Shown here: one piece after another, positions 1-6,401 of the stretch | Position numbering within the stretch: the first letter of the stretch is position 1 | How the letters are laid out: each line of letters opens with the position of its first letter | From: Balneolaceae bacterium | Lineage (GTDB): Bacteria > Bacteroidota > Rhodothermia > Balneolales > Balneolaceae | Assembly (NCBI GenBank): GCA_007123785.1 | Contig: SLGL01000061.1 | Coordinates: 1 to 8,721 of the forward strand | Direction: 5' to 3' | DNA: 8,721 nt | Notes under the pieces: generated by a model | What the model was told of the DNA's origin: nothing | The model's input: only the letters and a program-made list of their open reading frames with translations | The model's database searches: none | Position numbers and translations under genes: made by a program

Positions 1-747
1 CTGGTAAAAAGCAGTGGTGAGCCGACCTACCGGCTTCCCGATATTGCTTATCACGCCAAAAAACTGGAGCGCGGTTTTGATCTCTGTCTTGATGTGTTCG
101 GCGCCGACCATATCGACACCTATCCTGATGTAATGAGCGGCATCGAAGTTTTGGGTTACGACAATAGCAAGGTTGAGGTACTGGTGTATCAGTTTGTGAC
201 ACTGGTAAAAGACGGCAAGCCCTTCAAAATGAGTACCCGCAAAGCCAATTACGTAACGTTGGACGAACTGATGGATGAAGTCGGAGAAGATGTAACACGC
301 TTTTTCTTTTTGATGCGATCCCCCAACACCCACCTCGAATTTGATGTGGCACAGGCAAAAGAAGCCGGTGAAAAAAATCCGGTCTTTTATCTTCAGTACG
401 CACACGCCCGCATTCAGTCCATCCTGCGAAAAGTGGATGAACTGGAAAATTTTGAGAACACTCCCGAACTATCGGTACTGACTCACGACTCGGAGGTGGC
501 ACTCATCAAAAAACTGCTCAGCTTCCCCGAAGCGGTTTCTCTGGCAGCGGCACACCGAGAACCGCACCGGCTGATTACCTATCTGAATGAACTGGCCTCC
601 GGGTTCACATCGTTCTATCACGACTGCCGAATTATCGGAGAGGAAAAAGCACTGATGCACGCCCGCACCGAACTGGCCCGTTCCACAGCCCGTGTACTGG
701 CCAACGGCCTCGCCATCCTGGGAATTACAGCACCCGACAGAATGTAA
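1..747 (+). CDS. argS: Arginyl-tRNA synthetase, C-terminal part (5' end outside window)
   Basis: This is a class I aminoacyl-tRNA synthetase that charges tRNA-Arg with arginine in the cytoplasm. The reading frame is open from base 1, so the gene starts to the left of the window; 248 codons and the TAA stop are visible. The first codons read GEPTYRLPDIAYH and then DVFGADH, both typical of the ArgS catalytic core after the HIGH region, which is itself outside the window. The class I KMSKS-type loop is present as KMSTR at bases 226-240, followed by the usual RKANYVTLDEL segment. From about base 370 onward the protein is the helical DALR anticodon-binding domain (NPVFYLQYAHARI), ending with the standard LANGLAILGITAPDRM tail. 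Nothing is missing in the visible portion. A GTG at base 94 is an internal valine, not the start. The next gene converges on it with a 75-base gap in which I see no strong terminator. Confidence 0.97.
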   Translation: MVKSSGEPTYRLPDIAYHAKKLERGFDLCLDVFGADHIDTYPDVMSGIEVLGYDNSKVEVLVYQFVTLVKDGKPFKMSTRKANYVTLDELMDEVGEDVTRFFFLMRSPNTHLEFDVAQAKEAGEKNPVFYLQYAHARIQSILRKVDELENFENTPELSVLTHDSEVALIKKLLSFPEAVSLAAAHREPHRLITYLNELASGFTSFYHDCRIIGEEKALMHARTELARSTARVLANGLAILGITAPDRM

Positions 748-822
748 CCGAAAAGCAGACCTTTCTGGCGTAAACAGTCTATCCGTCTCCGGCTGATCTC
801 GCTTGTGCCCGCTATATCTGAT

Positions 823-2316
823 TTAACCCGATCTGCCTTCAACCTTTTTCTTCAGTTTTTCACCCTCTGCTGTTAAACGGTATCTTTGATTCGGGTGGTT
901 TGGGCTGTCAGGATATTTCATTTCAATATAGCCCGTTTTCATGGCAGGGTCTATGTAATGTAACCTGAAATAATCATCGTGTTTCAATCCTAATTTCTTC
1001 TGTATTTCTGAACGTTTCATTTCTCCATCCAAAGTGCTTACTACTTTTCTAACTTCCCCACTAACTTCCCCACTAACTTCCCCACTAACTTCCCCACTAA
1101 CTTGACCTGTAGCTTTTACAGAACCTTTTACGGAAACCGGATGCATCGAAATGGGAATAATCGCTTTAAACACATCGCCTTCAATAAATACCGGTTCGGT
1201 ACCGGGGGTGTAGAGGCCGCAATATTTGTAGGTGTTTCGCACGCCGGAGCCCAGTTCATCAACCCGACCGATCTCTTTAAAGAAGCGGGCGATCATGGGA
1301 TTTTTGGGATAGGGAGAGAAGTTCTCCGGATCGATATTGCCCGTGCCGTGGGGTTTGTTCCAGTTTTCCGTAAATACCCGATCCTTTTCGATCACCAACT
1401 TGGCAGGATAGGGGTTGGTAAACTCACGGTGGATGAGCACATTGCCGATCACTTCCCGGAATATCCGGTCGCGGAGATTGATGCGCTGGGCGCCTTCCAA
1501 ATGAAATTTTTCCGGCAGGTGTTTGGCGATGAATTCCATCAGCCGGTCGTAACTTTCGATCAGGTTTATACGGATATCATCGCGGTCGTCGTAACGGTCG
1601 GTATCTTGAATGCGGACAATGGCATCGGTTTTAAAATGAGGCAGCACACTGGTAATCACCTCATCCTTTCCCAACAGCAAAACAGCAGCAAGAGTGTAGC
1701 CGGCTTCCCCGGTCTGCATATCTTTTTTGTGCAACCCAGCTGATTTGAGCAGCTCCTCATTATCCATTTCCAGCCAGGGATGGTCGGGACGCTGGCTGCG
1801 GGCAAGTTTGCGCACCCGGTCAAATAACAAGTCCTTAAAATCATCCGGGGTAACGTAGGAATACACTTTGTTTTCCGTGTAGCTGCTCTGTTTGCGCAAA
1901 TACAACTGAGTGACCTGTTCCGGCTGATTCGTAATATCAAAATCTCCGTCTTCGTTGCGATCGAAGATTTTACCGGCCGTATTGTGCACCTGTGAGCTCT
2001 CAGGCACATACACCACGATAACGCTTTTACCGTTCAGCTCCACTACCTCGGGCGACAAGTAGTAGGGCGGACTGAGTTTTTGCGGATTATTGGAATTGAT
2101 TACGATATTGTCCAAAATTCCCTGAACAGCGTCAGCATCCACTCCGGTTAACGTTCTGTCATCTGATACTCCTAAAAAAAGATAACCGCCCTGCCGGTTC
2201 AAGAATGCACATATTGTTTCAAATGCATTTTTGCTAAGCCTGGATTTCGACGTCTTAAATTCAACCGAAATTCCTTCGCCCTGATTGATGATCTGTTGTA
2301 GTTGATGGGAATTCAA
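823..2316 (-). CDS. AlbA_2 (Schlafen-type) ATP-binding protein with winged-helix tail, putative transcriptional regulator
   Basis: The 497-residue protein belongs to the COG2865-type family. Residues 10-140 form an AlbA_2/Schlafen-like domain (GEGISVEFK at 13-21, LNRQGGYLFLGVSDD at 39-53). Residues about 280-390 match the C-terminal HATPase_c_4 module: FREVIGNVLIHRE carries the E288/N292 N-box, KNPMIARFF lies at 338-346 and the glycine motif DELGSGVRN at 353-361. An SGEV repeat linker (404-422) leads to a helical, probably winged-helix DNA-binding region (about 423-490). No signal peptide or membrane segment is visible, so it should be cytoplasmic. The family is usually annotated as putative regulator or RecG-like ATP-binding protein; its ligand is unknown. 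No ATG exists between the upstream in-frame stop (2350-2352) and the domain, so TTG at 2314-2316 is the best start, with no clear Shine-Dalgarno. It lies 61 bases downstream of the amidohydrolase gene on the same strand, so cotranscription is possible. A defence role is conceivable but unsupported by neighbours. Confidence 0.85.
   Translation of the reverse strand: MNSHQLQQIINQGEGISVEFKTSKSRLSKNAFETICAFLNRQGGYLFLGVSDDRTLTGVDADAVQGILDNIVINSNNPQKLSPPYYLSPEVVELNGKSVIVVYVPESSQVHNTAGKIFDRNEDGDFDITNQPEQVTQLYLRKQSSYTENKVYSYVTPDDFKDLLFDRVRKLARSQRPDHPWLEMDNEELLKSAGLHKKDMQTGEAGYTLAAVLLLGKDEVITSVLPHFKTDAIVRIQDTDRYDDRDDIRINLIESYDRLMEFIAKHLPEKFHLEGAQRINLRDRIFREVIGNVLIHREFTNPYPAKLVIEKDRVFTENWNKPHGTGNIDPENFSPYPKNPMIARFFKEIGRVDELGSGVRNTYKYCGLYTPGTEPVFIEGDVFKAIIPISMHPVSVKGSVKATGQVSGEVSGEVSGEVSGEVRKVVSTLDGEMKRSEIQKKLGLKHDDYFRLHYIDPAMKTGYIEMKYPDSPNHPNQRYRLTAEGEKLKKKVEGRSG
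1049..1103 (-). repeat. Perfect 12-bp tandem repeat encoding (SGEV)4 linker
   Basis: On the plus strand the unit CTAACTTCCCCA occurs four times without a single mismatch (1049-1060, 1061-1072, 1073-1084, 1085-1096), followed by a partial fifth copy (CTAACTT, 1097-1103). Read on the minus strand it encodes Ser-Gly-Glu-Val repeats (residues 407-422), preceded by a diverged GQV. It lies between the ATPase-like domain and the C-terminal helical domain of the host protein. The unit is a multiple of three, so gain or loss of copies keeps the frame and changes only linker length. Identity at the DNA level, including third codon positions, suggests recent expansion by slippage. Confidence 0.95.
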
Positions 2317-2377
2317 AATCAGACTTTTTGTGAATTTATGTAGATAAGTTTAAAAGTGGGATTCCTGGCGGGAAGAA

Positions 2378-3790
2378 TCAACCCGAAATTCCCAAATCCC
2401 ATGTTAATCCCGCATGTTCAAAAATATATGCCCTCGATTGCATCGCCCGGTTATTGATTTCTTCCAGATCATCACGCACAAGTTGCCCGTTCCACTTTTT
2501 GATCTCTCCGCCAATCATCACCATCTCAACATTACTGCGGTCCATGCCATTTACAACAGCACCGTACGCGTTGTTCACGGGCATCACATTGATATCATCC
2601 TTTGCAAGCATGATAATATCGGCCTCTTTACCAGGTGTCAGTGAGCCGGTTTTCTGATGGAGCCCGTTGTGTATGGCTCCGTTGATCGTGGCAAAACGAA
2701 GCACCTCTTCGGCCGAAAGCAGATCAGGCAGGTTTTCTTCCCCGTTCCGTTCACGAGCCAGAATCTGCATCCGCTGAAGCGTAAATACCGATTGCATCTG
2801 TGAAAACATATCGCCGGGAACAGTGGTTTCCACATCTACGCTGAGGCTGGGCAGAATGCCGTAATCCAGCGCTTGCTGAATGGGAGGAATGCCGTGTCCC
2901 ATAATCATTTCCACAGGAGAAGCGATTGAAACGCCAACCCCTTTTTCCGCCAGCAACTCCCACTCTGCATCCAGAAGATTACAGCAGTGGATGCAGGTTA
3001 CATCCGGGCCGAGCTGATTTTCAACCGGCAGCAGATCACCCGTTCCGTTTACATGGACGGTGATCCTAACACCCAGCTCCCGTGCCAGTTGCCAGTGTTC
3101 CGGGTTAATGCCTGTTGCCAGGGCCGGTGTCAGCAGGCTTTCACTGGTTGAAAAAAACTCATCAAGAAGGCGGTGAAGATCATCGGGATGCCGGTTTTCA
3201 GGGGTATTGTCGCCCGAACCATAGGCATAAACCGCCCGAACACCCGAATCATCCAGCGCTTCGATAGCCGCATCGGTGTGATCGGGAGAGTTGCCGATAT
3301 GAGACCAGTCCAGAATCGTGGTGATACCCGCATCTATCGCACCGACTGAACTGATGAGATTGCCCGCGTACGCATCCTCCGGCCGGAATACCGGACGGGC
3401 TTTTCCCTGCACAATCTGCATATAATCACTCAGCCTCCCGTTTGGTAAAATATTTCGGATAGAACCTTGCCACATGTGACGGTGCGTATCCACAAAACCG
3501 GGCATGATAATCCGGCCCGAGGCATCCACAGTTTCGGCATCTGTTTCTATGGATGTGGAAATCTCTTTAATAATACCGTCTTCAATCAGAAGATCTGCCT
3601 GCCGGAAGTCACCAATCTTATCATCCATTGTAAGAATGGAACCTCCCTTCAAAAGCAATCGACTGTTTTCCGGAATAGGATCATCCGGTTCTGAAGTGAA
3701 ATCCGGCAAAAATGGTATCATCAATCCTGCGCCAGTTCCTTTCAGAAACTCTTTTCTTGAATACGGTTTGGATCGGTTCAGATCTGTCAT
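2378..3790 (-). CDS. Amidohydrolase-superfamily metal-dependent hydrolase (ATZ/TRZ, SsnA-like)
   Basis: The 470-residue protein is a TIM-barrel metallohydrolase of the cytosine/adenosine-deaminase-related group (COG0402). The N-terminal beta-sandwich contains GGSILTMDD (49-57). The barrel opens with PGFVDTHRHMW, giving the metal ligands H103 and H105. Further ligands are H246 (ITVHVNG), H268 (CIHCC) and D319 (SLSVDVET), so the metal site is complete. The SLSVDV-GDMF region resembles a subfamily of poorly characterised amidohydrolases, so the substrate cannot be named. The Glu normally three residues after the fourth-strand His (HxxE in chlorohydrolases and deaminases) is absent; the segment is HVNGTGD. 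The N-terminus reads YSRKEFLKGTGAG, close to a Tat motif but with RK instead of RR and only a short hydrophobic stretch, so export is uncertain. ATG at 3788-3790 is the start; no Shine-Dalgarno is seen. The upstream neighbour on the same strand is the serine hydrolase, 108 bases away. Confidence 0.9.
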   Translation of the reverse strand: MTDLNRSKPYSRKEFLKGTGAGLMIPFLPDFTSEPDDPIPENSRLLLKGGSILTMDDKIGDFRQADLLIEDGIIKEISTSIETDAETVDASGRIIMPGFVDTHRHMWQGSIRNILPNGRLSDYMQIVQGKARPVFRPEDAYAGNLISSVGAIDAGITTILDWSHIGNSPDHTDAAIEALDDSGVRAVYAYGSGDNTPENRHPDDLHRLLDEFFSTSESLLTPALATGINPEHWQLARELGVRITVHVNGTGDLLPVENQLGPDVTCIHCCNLLDAEWELLAEKGVGVSIASPVEMIMGHGIPPIQQALDYGILPSLSVDVETTVPGDMFSQMQSVFTLQRMQILARERNGEENLPDLLSAEEVLRFATINGAIHNGLHQKTGSLTPGKEADIIMLAKDDINVMPVNNAYGAVVNGMDRSNVEMVMIGGEIKKWNGQLVRDDLEEINNRAMQSRAYIFEHAGLTWDLGISG

Positions 3791-3836
3791 TAATCATACT
3801 TTTAAAATTTCAGTTAAGTTCGCACAGTTTACTCAA

Positions 3837-3844
3837 CAAAAATA
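3837..3844 (-). promoter_or_regulatory. Possible Bacteroidota-type -7 element for the amidohydrolase gene
   Basis: On the minus strand the sequence TATTTTTG matches the TAnnTTTG consensus 46 bases before the amidohydrolase ATG, inside the 108-base gap after the serine hydrolase gene. No TTTG-like -33 element is seen at the usual distance, and the region is AT-rich, so the match may be chance. If real, the amidohydrolase has its own promoter. Confidence 0.25.
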
Positions 3845-3898
3845 TTTCCAAAATCCCTCTTTATTACCCCATCTTCTAAGCCAGTAATATTATAACAC

Positions 3899-5056
3899 TC
3901 ACGCCTCCTTCTGAAGGTATTGTAATATTTTCGGAACCAACTGGTAAGGCAGACGAGTCTGTGATGTCTGGCTGACTGAGCCGCAAAGGTAAAAATCCAA
4001 CTCTGGGCAATAGAAAAGCCAGGAGCCGGTAACACCGGTGTGCCCGATAATGGCTGGAACCGGGTTGAACGGTGTGAGTATACGCGGGATTTTAAAACGC
4101 ATTATTCCCAGTCCGTACTCGATCGGCCAGCTCGGAAGTCGCAGTGCAACGGCATCTGTCGGGAACCCGAAACTGTTCCACTGTTGCTGCATCAGACCGG
4201 CAGTTTGGGGGTCATCAAAAATACGGCCGCGGATCAGGCCTTTCATAAATACCAAAAGTTCATCGGCCGTACTATAGAGATCGCGAAAAGATTGCAGCAG
4301 TAGTGTTTTCGTGAACGCCTGATGATCCACCCAAAAATCGGCAGGCAATTCCAGCTGGTCTGAAGCCTGATGTCCCGGATGAAACGTGTCGATCAAGCCG
4401 ATTTTTTGGTAAACAAGTTCTTCAAATGCCCTGTAAATCGGCTTCTCTGTTACTTCTTCAATAATGGCGATCAGAAGCTGAAAGTTGGTGTCTGAATAGC
4501 GCACCTTCGGACGTTTCTTTTTAAAAGGCTGCGGAGCAAAATGAGGTGTAAGATGATCACGAACATATTCTGCGGTATCTTTAATGGTAATATGCCACTC
4601 TTCAATTCGGTCGATGGTTTCCAGCAGGCTCTTCTCTTTTTTGGGGCGATCTTCAAGCCAGTCTGGCAGCCCGGATGTATGGCTCAGGAGGTGACGAACG
4701 GTAATCTTATCCGAGTAATCACGCCCCTTATAATAGTGCAGGCCTTTGGTGATGGCTTCCGGTAATATTTTTGTTATGGGATCAGTCAGATCAATTCTTT
4801 GCTGTTCATAAAGCCTGAAAATGGCCGCAGCGATGAATAGTTTGGTTACGCTTGCGATAAAAAAGGGGGTATGCCCCTGTATTGGTACTCCGCTTTCGCG
4901 TGCATCACCTTTTGCACCGATCCACTTGAAATGCCGGTCACCGCTTTCAAGCCCGATTATAGCGTGTTTGATCCCATCCCGTGAAACCAGCTCTGTTAGC
5001 CATTCATTTAGTTTATTGTGAACCTTTTCAGGATGATTAATTTGGAATTTTTGCAT
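3899..5056 (-). CDS. Serine hydrolase, beta-lactamase/penicillin-binding-protein-like (class C fold)
   Basis: The 385-residue protein belongs to the PF00144 serine hydrolase family, which includes class C beta-lactamases, DD-peptidases and esterases. The three signature motifs are present: SxxK as S69-V-T-K72 (FIASVTKLF), the Tyr motif as Y187-S-D (VRYSDTNFQLL), and HTG at 339-341 in place of KTG (IIGHTGVTGS). The family landmark LLSHTSGLPDW lies at 123-133. The Tyr motif has Asp where classic beta-lactamases have Asn, which is common in the esterase-like branches, so I do not call this a resistance gene. No signal peptide is visible; the N-terminus (MQKFQINHPEKVHNKL) is hydrophilic, which is unusual because most relatives are exported. 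The substrate is unknown. ATG at 5054-5056 is the start, without a Shine-Dalgarno. It is the first gene of a three-gene minus-strand run and is divergent from the lipoprotein gene. Confidence 0.9.
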   Translation of the reverse strand: MQKFQINHPEKVHNKLNEWLTELVSRDGIKHAIIGLESGDRHFKWIGAKGDARESGVPIQGHTPFFIASVTKLFIAAAIFRLYEQQRIDLTDPITKILPEAITKGLHYYKGRDYSDKITVRHLLSHTSGLPDWLEDRPKKEKSLLETIDRIEEWHITIKDTAEYVRDHLTPHFAPQPFKKKRPKVRYSDTNFQLLIAIIEEVTEKPIYRAFEELVYQKIGLIDTFHPGHQASDQLELPADFWVDHQAFTKTLLLQSFRDLYSTADELLVFMKGLIRGRIFDDPQTAGLMQQQWNSFGFPTDAVALRLPSWPIEYGLGIMRFKIPRILTPFNPVPAIIGHTGVTGSWLFYCPELDFYLCGSVSQTSQTRLPYQLVPKILQYLQKEA

Positions 5057-5109
5057 ATTTGTCCCGATGATTTTTACTCAGATTTAACGAATGACGCCTT
5101 TTCAAATAT

Positions 5110-5152
5110 CAAACAAATCATAACAGTGATTAAATCTGTTTGCTGTTGTTTG
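5110..5152. promoter_or_regulatory. Nested short inverted repeats in divergent intergenic region (possible operator)
   Basis: Between the divergent starts at 5056 and 5249 there is CAAACAA at 5110-5116 facing TTGTTTG at 5146-5152, and inside it AACAG at 5122-5126 facing CTGTT at 5136-5140. The arms are only 5-7 bases and the region is AT-rich. The placement between two divergent genes is what makes a shared regulator site worth noting; the sequence alone does not establish it. The rest of the 192-base gap holds the plus-strand -7 element and nothing else I can identify. Confidence 0.2.
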
Positions 5153-5193
5153 TCAGATGATTAGCTTTCTTTATCAAAATTCGCACAATTATT

Positions 5194-5201
5194 TATCTTT
5201 G
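5194..5201 (+). promoter_or_regulatory. Bacteroidota-type -7 promoter element (TATCTTTG)
   Basis: TATCTTTG followed by C matches the TAnnTTTGY -7 element used by the Bacteroidota housekeeping sigma factor. It lies 47 bases before the lipoprotein ATG, which would give a transcript starting near 5207-5210 and a leader of about 40 bases. A TTTG -33 element is not found at the normal 19-21 base spacing; the nearest upstream TTTG is at 5149-5152. The leader has no Shine-Dalgarno (the bases just before the ATG are CTGCCTCC). Confidence 0.5.
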
Positions 5202-5248
5202 CAAAGAATATCAGTTTGAATTAAATAGTAAAATTACCCACTGCCTCC

Positions 5249-6382
5249 ATGAAAATTAGAATATACCGACCCTTACTGGTTCTAACCTCACTGTTTTTTG
5301 CTTTATCTTTGACACTTATTTCCTGTTCTGAAACAGAATCCTCTGAACAGACCTATTCAGAAGTGGCTGCCCTGCCTTTCATCAAAGGCGTTTACGGAAA
5401 TCCAGGCACACTGCTTGAAGCCGGTTACAATTTTGATGCGCTTGGTTTAAATGCGATTTTTGTGAGAAGTGTACAATTAGATGAACATGTTTACGAAACC
5501 GCAAGAGCTCAGCAGGTGAGGGTTTTTGTAGAATTTCCAACATTGCGTGGAAATGGTTATGTGGATGACCACCCCGAAGCCTGGCCGATTGAAGAGACCG
5601 GCGAAAAATCACCCCCGGCCGACTGGTTCATGGGAGTCTGTCCGACCGATCCCGATTTTATAGATTATCGCCGGAAACAGCTACGCGATATCCTGGAAAC
5701 CTACAATCCTGACGGAATTTTCCTGGACTATACACACTGGCACGCCCAATTCGAAACCAACGACCCCATTCTTCCGGAAACCTGTTTTTGCGAGCGGTGT
5801 ATGGCCAGATTTTCGGATGAGACCGGAACGGAACTTCCAGATGGTGATCTTCCCGAAATTGCCGGATGGATTCTGGAACAAGCCGACCCGCAATGGCGAG
5901 ACTGGCGAAACGATGTGCTGAATAACTGGATGATCGACATGAAGACAATTGTAAGGGAAAAACAACCCGAAGCTTTGGTGGGGATTTTTTACGCTTCCTG
6001 GTTTCCCGATGAACACGATGGCGCACTCTACCGAACTCTCGGCATCGATGTGGAAGCATATGCAGAAATTGCCGATGTGATGGCTCCGATGCTCTTCCAC
6101 AAAATGAAAGATCACGATCCGGAATGGCTCAGCGAATATACTTCCTGGCTTGGCGATCTGATCGATACATCCGTGGAAGACAAACCCCTTATTTGGCCTA
6201 TTGTTCAGGCTCACGACAATCCTGTTGAAGTCACCCCGGAGGAATTCCGACAGGTGATGCTCGAAGGCTCAAAACCACCCGTTAGCGGAATCATGATGTT
6301 CTCCGATCAGGCCCTGTTAGACAATCCTGAGAAAATTGAAGTAATGAAACAGCTCTATTTTGAGGAGATCGGGCAAGAATGA
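5249..6382 (+). CDS. Lipoprotein with glycoside-hydrolase-like TIM barrel
   Basis: The 377-residue protein starts with a clear lipoprotein signal: basic MKIRIYR, a hydrophobic run (8-24) and the lipobox LISC with the lipidated Cys at 26. It is therefore predicted to be anchored in a membrane. The acidic residues after the Cys (SETESSE) could favour outer-membrane or surface placement, but that is speculative. The body resembles the hypothetical glycosyl hydrolase (GHL) TIM-barrel families: CPTDPDFIDYRRKQL at 131-145, then NPDGIFLDYTHW at 153-164 with D160 at the end of a barrel strand, the position of a catalytic acid in related barrels. A cysteine cluster CFCERC (179-184, Cys at 179, 181 and 184) follows and may bind metal. 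FHKM at 283-286 and the WPIVQAH segment at 316-322 look like later barrel strands. Carbohydrate hydrolysis is inferred from fold resemblance; the substrate is unknown. Its stop codon lies in a hairpin shared with the convergent isomerase gene. Confidence 0.8.
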   Translation: MKIRIYRPLLVLTSLFFALSLTLISCSETESSEQTYSEVAALPFIKGVYGNPGTLLEAGYNFDALGLNAIFVRSVQLDEHVYETARAQQVRVFVEFPTLRGNGYVDDHPEAWPIEETGEKSPPADWFMGVCPTDPDFIDYRRKQLRDILETYNPDGIFLDYTHWHAQFETNDPILPETCFCERCMARFSDETGTELPDGDLPEIAGWILEQADPQWRDWRNDVLNNWMIDMKTIVREKQPEALVGIFYASWFPDEHDGALYRTLGIDVEAYAEIADVMAPMLFHKMKDHDPEWLSEYTSWLGDLIDTSVEDKPLIWPIVQAHDNPVEVTPEEFRQVMLEGSKPPVSGIMMFSDQALLDNPEKIEVMKQLYFEEIGQE

Positions 6383-6401
6383 GGATTAATCTAATCCTCA
6401 T
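6379..6401. terminator. Stem-loop at the two convergent stop codons, probable bidirectional terminator
   Basis: ATGAGGATTA (6379-6388), loop ATC (6389-6391), TAATCCTCAT (6392-6401): a perfect 10-bp stem with a 3-base loop. The left arm contains the TGA of the lipoprotein gene (6380-6382). The TAG of the convergent gene (6391-6393 on the minus strand) spans the loop and right arm, and that gene's last three codons also fall in the right arm or just beyond it. The position between two genes that end 8 bases apart suggests a terminator or 3'-end stabiliser that works for both strands. No T run follows on either side and the stem is only moderately GC-rich, so it is not a canonical intrinsic terminator. 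Confidence 0.6.

Noticed and set aside
94..96. GTG considered as the start of the first gene
   Set aside because: The frame is open to base 1 and the codons before it encode conserved ArgS residues, so the gene begins outside the window.
748..822. Gap between convergent argS and the ATP-binding gene searched for a terminator
   Set aside because: Only tiny stems such as CCG/CGG around 783-792 were seen, with no T run, so no terminator is called.
1049..1103. Short tandem repeat considered as a CRISPR remnant
   Set aside because: The units are contiguous without spacers, 12 bases long and in frame with a coding sequence.
1102..1743. Long plus-strand ORF (213 codons) antisense to the AlbA_2/HATPase gene
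   Set aside because: It lies fully inside a well-supported gene on the other strand, its translation resembles no family, and it starts within the repeat-linker region without a ribosome site.
3899..5056. Serine hydrolase considered as an antibiotic-resistance beta-lactamase
   Set aside because: It lacks a signal peptide, has YSD rather than YxN and HTG rather than KTG, and resembles esterase-like branches of the family.
823..5056. Three minus-strand genes considered as a defence island
   Set aside because: Only the AlbA_2/HATPase protein has any defence association; the other two are generic hydrolases, and no nuclease, toxin, methylase or mobile-element marker is present.
5681..6214. Minus-strand ORF (177 codons) antisense to the lipoprotein gene
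   Set aside because: Its translation is an unrecognisable shadow of a convincing lipoprotein with intact signal and barrel motifs.
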